From positions 911,593,009 to 911,657,008 of the forward strand of contig NC_081414.1 in assembly GCF_030272615.1 (NCBI RefSeq): a DNA stretch of 64,000 nt, in the 5' to 3' direction. The position numbers and the translations under genes were made by a program. The DNA comes from Cryptomeria japonica. Lineage: Eukaryota; Streptophyta; Pinopsida; Cupressales; Cupressaceae. The notes under the pieces are model-generated. The model made no database searches. It saw only the letters and a list, made by a program, of their open reading frames with translations, and was not told where the DNA came from. Shown piece after piece: positions 1 through 10,553 of this stretch; the stretch's first letter is position 1, and each line of letters starts with the position of its first letter.

Positions 1-2918
1 TGTTCTTCGATGGCATCAATTGTCCTCATCTCCTGTGTAATTGTTAAGGCATCCAGGTTCAGATAGCACTTCTGAAGAATTTGCAATTGTGGGAGTAGAA
101 CTAGTTGTAGCTCATATTAATCTCTAGACCGAGTGCTGATCTCTTGCTCCATTTTTGCTGACTGGATGTGAAATCGGTGAACGGTTTGCCCATAAGTTGT
201 AAAAGAATCATAAGGCGGCTTGAATGTGCTCAAGTAGGACTGCAAGTCCGTTTCAAGTTTTTGCTTTTGAGCTAGCACATCATCATAGAACAGATGGGGT
301 TGGCAGATCTTGCTGAGTAGAAGATTCCCCTCATCTAGAGTGTCCCTTATATCCTTTTGTTCTTTCTTCAGTTCAGTCTGAAGCTATTTCAACTTCTTCA
401 CCAGAGCTATATTAAGAGCTTTTTGATGCTCCTTCTTTACATTAGCCTCTGCTGCCTCTTCAAGGCTCTGCACCTGATCATCCACTACTGTGCATAGGAG
501 CTTGAGTTTAGCTAGTGATGAATCAGTGTTGGGAAGATTTGTACCAGGTATCAAATCGGTAAGCGTATCCACAACCGCTTGAATTACATCCCACTCCTTC
601 TTTTGTCGAATGATTTCAAGGCGCTCTTGAGCTACCTTGATGCTCTGCATTAGCTCTGTTTCACTTGCAGACTGTAGATCGATAAGACTAGAGATATCAG
701 TTGGTTTGGCTTGACTCCCGGTTGCCTTCGGAGTCTCCATCTGGGTGCTCTTCTCCGCTTCTCCTGCCTTGTCCTCTTCTTCTTTCTTCTTCTCCTCTTC
801 TCTCCTCTTCTTCACTTCCTTATCCTCCTCTTCCTTCTTCCTTTTCTCTGCTTCTATCCTCTTTTCCTCTTCTTTTTCTTCATCTTCCTTCTTCTTCTTC
901 TCTACTTCCTTCTTCTTCTCCTGTTCCTTATCTTCTTCTTCCTTCTTTTTCTTTTCATCTTCTTGCTTCTTTTTCTCTTCTTCATCCTTCTTCTTCTTCT
1001 CCTCTTCATCTTTCTTCTTCTTCTCTTCTCCATCCTTCTTCTTTCTCTCTTCTTCATCTTTCTTCTTCTTCCCTTCTTCATCCTTCTTCTTTCTCTCTTC
1101 TTCATCTTTCTTCTTCTTCTCTTCTTCATCCCTTTTCCACTTCTCTTCTTCATCCTTTTTCCTCTACTCTTCCTCTTCCTTTGCCACTTCCTATCTGTCC
1201 TCGACTTGCTTATCAACATGTTTAGCCTGTTGCTTCTATCCTGTTCCCTCAAATGGTGTTTCTTGAGTAACATCCTCAACATCCAAAGCATTGACATCAA
1301 TGGTGTCGATCGGTTCAACAACCGGATTTCCTTCATCATCAAATACTTCATCTGATTTGGATATAACCGGTTCTTTTTCAACTTGTCGGTTGGCTAGACG
1401 CGCTTTGTGAGTCTAGACAGATGTTCTCATATATAGATGAGTGTCTTTTTCGACATCATTAACTCTACCTTCTAACAGCCAGAGTCTTCTTCTTCTAGTG
1501 AAGAAGAGTCCTTTATTTTGGTCAATAACATCAAACAATTCAGAATTTGACAGGTCGGGAAAGTACTGTGCAAAAACTTTCTCCCTAATTTCCTATTCCT
1601 TTTCTATGGCAATGCACCATCTATTGTCTAATGACATATATAAGGAATCTAGTGTCTGAGACATAATCTCTGAGGGTGACCAGTCATTAACACATAAATA
1701 CTGAATTATTTCCTTTTCAACCGCTTCCTTTTCATCATCATTAAAGTCATCAAAACACTCAATTAAGTCTTTTAGCACTTTTCTCCTAATATTCTTTATT
1801 GTTCTTTGACAATGTGTCAAAGGTTTGTAGGAAGATATATCTATATTTACCGGTGCAGATGATGTCGATTCATTCTTTGTCTTCCTTTTTGCTTGACGTG
1901 TTTTCTTTGGCTTTTCTTCAGACACAGTTTCTTCTGAGCCTGGAGAGGTATTCCTTGTCTTCCTCTTTCTCTCAAACAGTTTAGCTGGTGCTGCTTCTGG
2001 TTTCTTCTTGGCTGGTGATCGCTTGGTTACTTTTGGAGTTGCAGTAGTAACCAGTGTTGATGCTGCAAGCACTGCCTTTGCCTTCTTTACTGTCGGTTCT
2101 TTTTCTTTCATCGTTGGTGGTTCCTCAACCGGTGCTATCCTCTCTAGGTAGGTGCCAGTTCTCTTTGACTTAGGATCAAGTGGTGAGGCAATAAGGGTAG
2201 AGGCATACCCTTCCAGCATATCGTACATCACCTCATAGCCCATTGGCTCCACTTCTTCCTATCTAGGCTCAACAACCTCCATTATGCATTTATCTACTTG
2301 GATGGTGAAGCAGATATCGTCTTTATATTTCTTGACGATGTCACCTGATATCCTCACTCTTTGGCTCATTTTCCTTCTGAACTCATCAAAATACTTGTTC
2401 AAAACATCAGGGTAGCCGATTCCAGTTGCTTCAATGCTTTCCTTGATTTGATTGGTCACCGGTTGGTCACCAGACCATTGGACATCTCCTACTCCTAAAG
2501 AGTAGCCTTGGAAATAGAAGAACAACCCAACCAGTAGTTTTCCAAACTTGAACCTAAGTGCATTATCTTATTTGATCGACTATAGATTCAACAAGAGTTG
2601 TCTCTGCATACCGATGCACAGATTAAATGATGCATCCTCCTTTATCATCCGATAAGCGGCATTTGCTGCTGCAATAGATACAGAGTTAATTCTGTTGGCT
2701 GAGAATGTTCGGTATCCAATCACCATGCATGCATACTTCACCATATCATCCTTGATAGAATTTACTGTCATGCCTCATGAGTCGCTCACTGAACCGATGA
2801 GCTTGGACATTTCAGTTTTACTTACCGTCCTCAGGGCTGACACTTCCCCTGTGTTGTAGAATCCGGTGACTGCATGAATTTCCTACGGTGTGATATCATG
2901 TGTTCCCTCTAAGTACAT
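1..2918 (-). pseudogene. ORF2 of element B: large charged and coiled-coil protein, broken, C-terminus off window
   Basis: One reading frame runs from a plausible ATG at 2918 (MYLEGTHDITP) to beyond position 1, interrupted by several stops, for example near 2887, 2775, 2580, 2257 and 1593. Order: a helical N-terminal domain with MVKYACMVIGYRTFSANRIN and RFKFGKLLVGLFFYFQGYS; a block with YPDVLNKYFDEFRRKMSQR; a Lys/Pro/Ser/Thr linker; SYKPLTHCQRTIKNIRRK; an acidic stretch; a very long Lys/Glu/Asp-rich segment at about 1170-770; and a C-terminal coiled coil with QVQSLEEAAEANVKKEHQKA. No polymerase or integrase motif is seen. Function unknown. The same protein occurs in element C (61242-64000), where its stop is visible. 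The N-terminal block resembles the ORFs of D and J. It may be related to plant transposon-associated domains of the Transposase_32 kind, but that is only a guess. Confidence 0.65.
770..1175. repeat. TTC/CTT-rich low-complexity tract coding the charged helix of ORF2
   Basis: About 400 bp of imperfect TTC, CTT and TCC triplets, read on the minus strand as repeats such as KKKDEERKKKDEE. This resembles ER/K-type single alpha-helices. The plus-strand ORFs full of Phe, Leu and Ser here are antisense shadows. The matching tract in element C is at 62080-62420. Confidence 0.85.
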
Positions 2919-3051
2919 CTTATCACCATGGACTCTGCTCTTTGAAAAACTTTTCTTCGCTCAAAAACTGATAGTGAGAAATGATTTGAAAAATGCTTTT
3001 AAACATATTTCTCACCTATCATCATTAATGCTCCTCCATTAGGGCATAAAC
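2919..3051 (-). other. Spacer between gag and ORF2 of element B
   Basis: Short stretch with no reading frame I can support. It separates the end of the gag frame from the ORF2 ATG, and the two ORFs are in different frames. No internal promoter or splice signal stands out. Confidence 0.4.
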
Positions 3052-4462
3052 CCTAATTGGCCTTTTTACCATTTCCGGTCTTCTGCCAAACGATAGGTAT
3101 AACATACCGGTTAAGGTCCTTTACTGGTGTAAACTGAGGGTTCGAAACATTTCGTCGTTTGCTCCTCCTAAGCTTTTCTGAAGCTTAGTTTGTTGGTTCT
3201 ATGATTTCCACACTAGGTGCGGAAACTGGTTCCTCTTGTAGCACCGCTGGTTTGTCCTTCTAGATTTTGTTCATGTTCGCTTGAACAGTGTCAACATCAA
3301 TGTTTCCTTCTGGAGTGACTGGTATATCATTAGATATGTTCTTTCTTGATCTATAGAATCTGGCAATGTGACCCGGTTTGTTGCAGTGATAGCAGACCAA
3401 TCTAGGTACTCTCCAAGGTCCATTGTTCATGTTTTCATTCTTCCTTCTGCATGTTGTAGCAGTGTGACCATGACCATGACAGATCATACAATTTTCTCTC
3501 CATCCAGTTGTTGCTTGATAACCACCGCTTCTTGGCTGATGATTGAAGGCATTAAACCGGTTGTGATTCCGGTTCACAAAAGGTTCAGGACCAACTCCTT
3601 GGGTCCTCTGAGGATATCTTCCAATGTTATTCATAATAGACCTGCATTCAGATGCTCTATGCCCATAATTGTTGCATGCATAACAGTTACCATCAAATCT
3701 ATAGGATCTAGGCTTATCATTTAGGAAATAAGGAAAATTGTTGTAAGCTTTACTCCTACACATATTTGCAGTATGTCCTTCTTTAAGACAGTTAAAGAAA
3801 ACAGGTTTAAACTTTTGCTTACCTTTATCCTTTGATGTCGGTTGTTTTTTTGATGTTCCAGCATTTGTACCAGAGGTCTCACCTTCCTCATGACCAGAAT
3901 AGCCAAGTCCATTGGTATTCTTGACCAGTTTGGTAGATTCAAGCTTTTGCTCTAGCTTGACAGTATTCTTGTTGAACTTAGCAAGTATTTCCTTTGACTC
4001 AGAGAGTTCTTTGGAAATAGCAGCATTTGTTTCCAATAGGTTTTCATTCTTAGAGATGGCAGTGTTCAGTTCTCCTTGCATGTCTTCCTTTTTCACTTTT
4101 CTTGCATGGAGTTGAGCATTTAGGGCACTCATCTCTTGTTTCAGCTTGGAGATCTCATGATCTCTTTCTTTCACCAGATCTTCAGCTTTCCTCTGGTTCT
4201 CAAGCTCTTGACACATCCGGATAGTCAGTCCTTCCAACTCCTTTCTCAGGTTGGAGTTTGATTCATTCAACTTATTTACTTCTGCAATTAAGGCTTCCAT
4301 GTTTACTTCATCTGAAGAACTATTTTCAGATAGCTCCATCAGCTTTTTTGCATGTTCTCTTCTTTTTGCTTGAGATGCCTTATATTTGACCATAAGATCA
4401 TCATAGGATTGCTCAGACTGAGTGAGCCAGTGGGTAAGTTCCCTCAAAGTGTACTACCCCAT
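3052..4462 (-). pseudogene. gag: Gag-like zinc-knuckle protein of element B
   Basis: The first ORF after the PBS. The best start is the ATG at 4462, followed two codons later by TAG (MG-stop-YTLREL, probably once CAG). The open part runs from 4447 to the stop at 3260, and the same frame carries on past that TAG and one TAA to about 3052 (KRRNVSNPQFTPVKDLNRY). The N-terminal 190 residues are a heptad-rich coiled coil instead of the capsid domain normal for Copia gag. After the motif NTNGLGY, which SIRE/Maximus-type gag proteins have, come four knuckle positions: NCLKEGHTANMC (first Cys lost), CYACNNYGHRASEC, CMICHGHGHTATTC and CYHCNKPGHIARFY (last Cys lost). It probably binds RNA and packages element transcripts. 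Two of the four knuckles could still bind zinc. Confidence 0.7.
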
Positions 4463-4498
4463 ATCTCTTTCCAAGTGGTTAAACTTATAGAAAGGTTG

Positions 4499-4510
4499 GC
4501 TCTGATACCA
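4499..4510 (-). promoter_or_regulatory. Primer-binding site of element B (initiator Met tRNA)
   Basis: The minus strand reads TGGTATCAGAGC two bases inside the 5' LTR. This is the standard plant primer site for reverse transcription and it fixes the orientation as minus. Confidence 0.9.
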
Positions 4511-4512
4511 AT

Positions 4513-5641
4513 TGATGAATACTAAGAGGGGGGGTGAATTAGTATGCCAAAAATCTTTGCACTTAAACACTTTGCAAGACTGATAGTAAACCGGTAAAAC
4601 AATCTAGCAGACAAACCGGTTAACAAATATGCAAACCAAATAGCTAATAATGCATTCACCCACAGAAGCACAAACACCATAACACAAGAGATTTTGATGT
4701 GGAAACCCAAATGGGAAAAACCACGGTGAGATAGAACTCACAAGTAACTATCTGCAGAATAGAAACTAGACTGGTTAAGGTCAGACCGGTTAAGGTCTTA
4801 CAATGTTCTTTACCAGAACAGATCCTGTTAGGAATCTCAATCTTTGTGAGGAGATAAGTTTGATTAAAGACTACCTTGCTAGAGGATTTTAGATCCACAG
4901 ATGTGAACCATCTTGTTAGAGGATTTACAAAAGGCTTTTGGGCCTACCCGGTTAAGGGCTACAAACTTGTTAAAGATGTGAGTAATCAACAAGTGTTTGA
5001 TCTAGCTAGTTGCATAGACTACTTGGTTAGATCCTTGGTAGCTCGTTCCTAATGCACTCCAGCATTACTTCAGTCTTCTACACATTCATATTCTCTCCAA
5101 CACCTCAATCACCTTAAACCCTAGCAACAACATAAACTTTTTCTATATCCACATCAACAACCTAAAACCCTAGACATGATGTCCTTATAAAGGAATCTGA
5201 TTTCGTCGGTCCAATAAGATTACATTACAATTTCCTGGGTTCAATGAACCTAGACATACTTGGTACCACGACACAAAAAGCATCGTTAATGTGTCAGCAC
5301 CGTCAAACAATCGATGGATGGTAACTCATCACAAAATGCCGATTGGTAACTCATCGCAGAGTATTAATGGTTCATACAAAATGCCGGTTGCCGGTTTGAC
5401 AAAAATAAAGACCAGTAAAAATGTGTTATACCGCTTTAATCCCTCGAACCGCTTGGAGTCAACATGCCGCTTCAGACCGGGAAACACATTCTATAAAACA
5501 TCAATAGTCTAAAGACTATAATACAACATACCGGTTGGAACAAATACTAGTTATGCTCTAACTCATACATATAAAGAGGATCTCAATGCAAGTGTGTGTC
5601 CATCAATGACAATCACAACATAAACATAAAAAATGCCAACA
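4513..5641 (-). repeat. 5' LTR of element B
   Basis: 1129 bp, starting TGTTGGCATTTT and ending in a C-run, CTCTTAGTATTCATCA, on the minus strand. It matches the split LTR of element C (54901-55812 plus 60567-60836) along its length. Contains a TATA-like box at 5184-5192. Confidence 0.85.
5184..5192 (-). promoter_or_regulatory. TATA-like box in the LTR of element B
   Basis: CTTTATAAG on the minus strand, about 450 bp from the upstream end of the LTR, a normal place for the U3/R promoter. The equivalent in element C is altered to TTTTAAAGG. Confidence 0.45.
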
Positions 5642-5930
5642 CTAGAAATTTGTTTGTAATCTTTAATAGGATTAGCTTTTAACCGAGCATACTCTAGAAG
5701 GGTATATTTCTTAGTGGGTCCGAAATCCTACAGTGGTTTTTCCCTATTTGGGTTTCCACGTTAAATATGGTGTTAAATGTGTTATGATGTTTTAAGTGTA
5801 TCTATTTATGAGTATTGAATGATTTACAATCATAGTTGCATATCAGTAAAGGTTACCGAGGTTGAATCTGTTGAATATATTGAAGATTAATTTTTTATGA
5901 TTCATGCCCCCCCTCTCATCTTAACTAACA
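5642..5930 (+). repeat. Remnant of the 5' LTR of element A
   Basis: Same length (289 bp) as, and closely similar to, 11713-12001 of the 3' LTR, ending TTAACTAACA directly before the PBS. Its upstream part is displaced by element B. Confidence 0.9.
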
Positions 5931-5932
5931 AT

Positions 5933-5944
5933 TGGTATCAGAGC
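5933..5944 (+). promoter_or_regulatory. Primer-binding site of element A
   Basis: TGGTATCAGAGC, complementary to the 3' end of initiator Met tRNA, two bases after the LTR end. Confidence 0.92.
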
Positions 5945-5993
5945 CTTGGACTCCGAAAGAAAAATTTAAAGGTACTTGAGGCAAGATCCGAAG

Positions 5994-7307
5994 ATGTATA
6001 AAAGGGATGCACCAAAGCTGAACAAGTCAAGTTTCTCCACATGGCAGAAAAGGACGAAGCTGTATTTATCAGGAATTGGAGAATATGTAACATATTATCC
6101 AGAGAATGATTACATAGAACCCAACACCAACCCAATGACAATGGAAGAGATAAAGGCAAAGAAAGAACATATTCAAGCTATGATTGAAATAACATCTGCA
6201 TTAACTGACTCAGAGTTTAATGACCTAGAAGGTTGCAATGATGCTAAAGCAATGTGGACCAAACTTATATCTGTGTATGTTGGTGATGAACATGTTCAAA
6301 GAGCAAAAGTAGATAGTCTAAGAGGTCAACTTGAATCCATGAGAATGAATGACGGTGAGAACATAACCCAATACAGTACAAGGTTAAAAGAAATTGTCAA
6401 TCAAATCAAAGGAGCAGGGGGAACTATTGAAGAAAAGGATGTAACAAGTAAGTTGCTTAGAACACTTCTACCTGCTTATGCCATTCGAGTCTCTGCAATC
6501 AATGAATTAAGGTCTGTGCCAAACATGCCAGTTTCTTTGGATGCTACTATCGGTAAGCTACATGCATTTGAGTTAAGTAATTTTGATAACAGTGGGTCCT
6601 CGGTAAATAAAGTTGAATCTACATTCAGTTCTTTTCATATTGGTGAATCTGATGATTACAATGATAGAATGTCTAAGTATACTGAAGGAAATCATAGTGG
6701 AGCAAGTGAAAGATATCGCAAAAACATGGAAGAGGTACACAAACTATATGAAGAAATCAAAAAGCAAGAAGAGTTTGAAGCATTATTAGCCAGAAGGTTA
6801 TCGAGAGGCAAAGGTAAGTATAAAGGAAAGTTACCTCTAAAATATTTTAACTGTGATAGAATAGGGCATATGGTTTCTAACTGTCTTGACAAAGAATCTA
6901 GTGAAAAGAGAGAATACCGAGATGACAGACAGAAGGATAGCCAATACAGAGGACACCAAGACTTCAGAAGGAAAGATAGAAGGACATGCCTAGTAGCTGA
7001 TGAGGAATCCAACGATGATAAATCTGATGGGACTGATACAGAGGAAGTTGTTTATGTGGCTATCAAAGATGGATCAGATGAAGAAAGGTATGAAGAAAAA
7101 GATCTAATATCTCACATAAATAAAAATGATTCTTGGATCATAGATAGTGTATGCTCACATCACATGACAGGTGATAAACACAAGTTTGTTAAATTAGAAG
7201 ACTATGATGGAGGATATGTTAGATTTGGTAATGATGCACCATGTCCGGTGAAAGGTAAAGGATCTATAACACTTCTTGACAATGCTAAATGTGATGATGT
7301 ATACTGA
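5994..7307 (+). pseudogene. gag-pr: Gag and protease of element A
   Basis: ATG at 5994 (MYKRDAPKLNKSSFSTW), the same start as in element F; the open frame also extends 18 bp upstream from a TTG. The N-terminal 200 residues are a Copia capsid domain (UBN2 type) with LRGQLESMRMNDGENITQY. The zinc knuckle reads YFNCDRIGHMVSNC, so its first Cys is lost. The aspartic protease follows with DSVCSHHMTGDKHKF: the active-site DSG has become DSV, which should abolish activity. The frame ends at a TGA at 7305 where the intact family has TGG (W of VYWVEGLKYN). Capsid proteins package the RNA and the protease would cleave the polyprotein. This copy is judged non-functional for protease. Confidence 0.85.
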
Positions 7308-8345
7308 GTTGAAGGTTTGAAATATAATTTATTGAGTGTAGCACAACTAAACAATACAGGATACCGAATATAATTTCAGAAAGGATGTGTCAAAGTTCAT
7401 GACAAACATGGAAAACTAGTTGCTATTGGGACGCAAACAAAAGGTAATACATTTCATTTTGACTCAACTCGGAACAATTGTCTGTATGCTAAAATAGAAG
7501 ATACCTGGTTATGGCATAAAAGGTTTTGTCATGTAAAATTTGATAACTAGATCAAAATAAGTAAGAAGCACCGAGTAAGAGGTCTACTAAGCCTGGAAAA
7601 ACCAGAAAATGCAATATGTCGAGGATGTCAGATGGGTAAGATGACAAGGTCAAGCTCTACAAGTAAGTCCTACACTTCTAAAGGAATTTTAGATCTTGTA
7701 CACATTGATCTATGTGGTCCTATGAAAGTTCAAAGTTATTATGGAGATAGATACTTCATATTATTAGTGGATGATTACTCAAGAATGATGTCAGTTATGT
7801 TTTTAAAAGAAAAATCAGAAGTCTTTCAAATGCTCAAATGGTATAAGGCTAGAGTTGAAAAAGAAACAGGAAGATAGTTGAAATGTCTAAGATTTGATAG
7901 AGGAGGAGAATTCATTTCTGATGAATTTAACCTATGTTGCAATTATCATGGTATAAAGAGACAAGTATCTGAACCGAGAACACCTTAGCAAAATCGGATA
8001 GCTGAAAGAAGAAACAGATCAATTGTAGATTGTGTCAGAACCTTGATGATAGAAAAGAGGGTACCTCAAACATTTTGGAGAGAAGCAATCAACACTGCAG
8101 TTTACACCCTGAATCGAGTACAACTGAAGAAAGGAACTTTGAAGACACCATATGAAATCTGGCATGATAAGAAACCCAATGTAAGTTGTTTTAAAATATT
8201 TGGAAGTAGATGTTATGTTCACAAAGATGACAGAAATGGAAAGTTTGATCAGAAAAGCGAGGAAGGAATATTTATTGGCTATTCTTCTAGAAGTAAAGCA
8301 TTTAAATGTCTGATCAAATCATCTAACAAAATAGTAGAAAGTGCA
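7308..8345 (+). pseudogene. int: Integrase of element A, broken by stops
   Basis: Contains the pre-integrase zinc region (LWHKRFCHV and CRGCQMGKMTRS), then the core with the first catalytic Asp in HIDLCGPMKV, the second in the FDRGGEF stretch and Glu in AERRNRS. Stops at 7371 (TAA, shared with element I), 7549, 7876 and 7987. The last lies in the equivalent of TPQQNG. It would insert element cDNA into the genome; this copy cannot make a whole enzyme. The C-terminal part is open from 8043. Confidence 0.82.
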
Positions 8346-10178
8346 AATGTGAAAATTGATGAATTTGCAAAAAGAAATGATGAAGGAAATTCCAAAGAAC
8401 CAGAAAATTATGAAGAATTTATTTATGTTCAACCGAGAAATCCTACCGAGAAAGTTGATGAAGAAAATGAAGAAAATACTCAGTTACCGAGTGATGAAGA
8501 AGATCAAACAGAGCATACCGAGCCCATATTAGCCAAGTATGTCAAAAGAAATCATGCATCAAGTCATATTATAGGAGATAAGAATGATCCAGTGATGACA
8601 AGGAACAAACTGAGACAATACACATGTCTGATATCTGAATTTGAACCGAGGATAGTAAAAGAGGCATTTAGTAATGAAGATTGGATAAATGCTATGACAG
8701 AAGAGATTGATCAAATCAAGAAGAATGAAACATGGACATTGGTCCCAAGACCGAAAGAGAAAAATGTAATCGGTACAAAGTGGATTTTCAAAAACAAGCT
8801 AAATGAAAAAGAAGAGGTCATTCAGAATAAAGCAAGACTAGTTTGCAAAGGTTATGCTCAAGAAGAAGGAATTGATTATGGTGAGACTTTTGCACCTATG
8901 GAAAGACTTGAAGGAGTGAGAACATTGTTGGCATATGCTGCTTACAAAAATTTCAAGGTATATTAAATGGATGTTAAATCTGCATTTTTGAATGGTATAC
9001 TAGAAAAAAAAATTTACATTGAACATCCTGAAAGATTTATTGAAGACAAGAATAAAGATCAGGTATGTAAGCTGAACAAAGCATTATATGGTTTAAAGTA
9101 AGCACCTAGAGCATGGTATGAAAGACTGCACTCTTATTTGATCAAGATTGGATTTATAAGGACAAGCGAAAACAACATGTATATGAAAAATGATGAAAAC
9201 AATGGTATACTACTTTCAGCCATAGTTGTTGATGATATTATTTTTTGTGGAAATGATTCCTTATGCAAGAACTTTGGAAATGAAATGTGCAAAGAATTTG
9301 AGATGTCATTAATCGGTGAAATAAACTATTTTATAGGTTTACAGATACTACAAATGAAAAATGAGATTTTCATTACTCAATCCAAATACATAAAGGAAAT
9401 CTTGAAGAAATTTGGAATGGAGGATTCTAAACCTGTAAGTACTCCTATGACTACCAATTGTAAACTATCAAAGAGTGATGAATCTGCATCTGTTGATGAG
9501 ACACTTTACCGATCGATGATTGGAAAGCTACAATATGTGGTTCACAGCAGCTCGAATATAGCACATGCAGTAGGTATAGTTGCAAGATTTTCTGCAGATC
9601 CCAAAGAAACTCATTTGACAGCAATCAAGAGAATTTTTAGATACCTGAGAGGCACTGAAGATTATGGCTTAGTGTATCAAAAGAGAAATGTTTTTGACTT
9701 AAAATTCTATACTAATGTTGATTGGGTAGGAAACATTGATGACAGGAAAAGCACAAGCGGTGGAGCTTTCTTTTTGGGAGATAGACTCGTAAGTTGGCTT
9801 AGCAAGAAACAAGGATGTATTTCACAGTCAACAGCTGAAGCTGAATATGTCACTGCAACATTGAATTGTACCAATATAGCATGGATCAAACAATTGTTGG
9901 AAGGTATGAATGAGAAAGTTACCGAGCTAGTAACTATATTCTGTGATAATACTAATGTCATTAACATTTCAAAGAATCCAATAATGCACTCTAAGACAAA
10001 GCATATCTCTATAAAGTATCATTATCTCAGAGAAGAAGTTCAAGAGAAGAAATTTGTGCGGGAATATATCAGTTCAAAGGAACAAATAGTAGATGTTTTC
10101 ACAAAGCCATTGCCAAGGGACACTTTTGAGTATCTGAGAAGTCAATTAGGGGTCCTACCCCTATCTTGTACTCACTGA
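8346..10178 (+). pseudogene. rt-rh: Reverse transcriptase and RNase H of element A
   Basis: After an acidic linker, RT begins with WTLVPRPKEKNVIGTKWIF and RLVCKGYAQEEGIDYGETF. The catalytic site reads AIVVDDIIFC (usually YVDD or FVDD). Stops at 8964 (TAA for the CAA seen in element I) and about 9100 (TAA for CAA in GLKQAP). From 9138 the frame is open to 10178: RT palm and thumb, then RNase H with TNVDWVGNIDDRKSTSG, STAEAEYV, and the terminal block DVFTKPLPRDTFEYL. Three codon changes separate it from an open frame. It would copy the RNA and degrade the RNA strand. Followed by about 360 bp of untranslated 3' sequence. Confidence 0.85.
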
Positions 10179-10541
10179 CAGAGTTCGGTGAAAGCATCAA
10201 TTCTATGAATCTAAAGGATAACTATTTATGAGTTGATGCTACTTTACACTTTAGGAGGTCACCTAAAGTTGTACAAGACAAAGTGATTGAAGACAAAGAT
10301 GCTCTGACCGTGAATGAGACTACAAGGAAATTACTTCACAAAAGAAGAAATCATGAATTAGTTTTTCTTTTTGGCATTGTTGTCAAAGGGGGAGAAGACT
10401 AAATGGATAAGACTAATGATAGGGGGAGAAGACTTCAGGACAAGGTTTAAATAGCTCAAGGATAACAGGAGAAGTCTACAGAGCAATCTGAATCCGAATC
10501 AGTTGGTATTGCCATTTAAAGTTGGTATTTCCATCAATACC
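10179..10541 (+). other. 3' untranslated internal region of element A
   Basis: No gene. Contains TTGGCATTGTTGTCAAAGGG followed by a GGAGAAGACT repeat, a feature also present in the 3' parts of elements B/C, F, H, I and M. Confidence 0.6.
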
Positions 10542-10553
10542 AAAGGGGGAGAT
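10542..10553 (+). promoter_or_regulatory. Polypurine tract of element A
   Basis: AAAGGGGGAGAT lies immediately before the 3' LTR start TGTTGGCATTTC. It is the plus-strand DNA primer site. Confidence 0.88.

Larger units (their letters stand above)
1..5641 (-). mobile_element. Element B: LTR retroelement with gag and a non-pol ORF2, 3' end beyond the left edge
   Basis: On the minus strand the order is 5' LTR (5641-4513), PBS (4510-4499), gag-like ORF (4462-3260), then a large ORF2 running off the left edge. No protease, integrase, RT or RNase H motif appears. Its right end (TGTTGGCATTTT on the minus strand) abuts sequence that matches A's LTR from its CTAG onward, so B appears inserted in the 5' LTR of A. 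The left-hand target duplication (expected CTAGA) is outside the window. Element C at 54901-64000 is a second copy of the same family: positions 1-2900 resemble about 61300-64000. I infer a non-autonomous element mobilised in trans by a Copia element. Confidence 0.8.

Noticed and set aside
701-1355. Plus-strand ORFs rich in Phe, Leu and Ser that look like membrane proteins
   Set aside because: They are antisense readings of the TTC/CTT tract that codes the Lys/Glu helix of ORF2 on the minus strand. The same applies to 62018-62534.
902-1381. Minus-strand Lys/Arg-rich ORF
   Set aside because: It is a shifted reading of the charged repeat. The frame that continues from both flanks of ORF2 is the Lys/Glu/Asp one.
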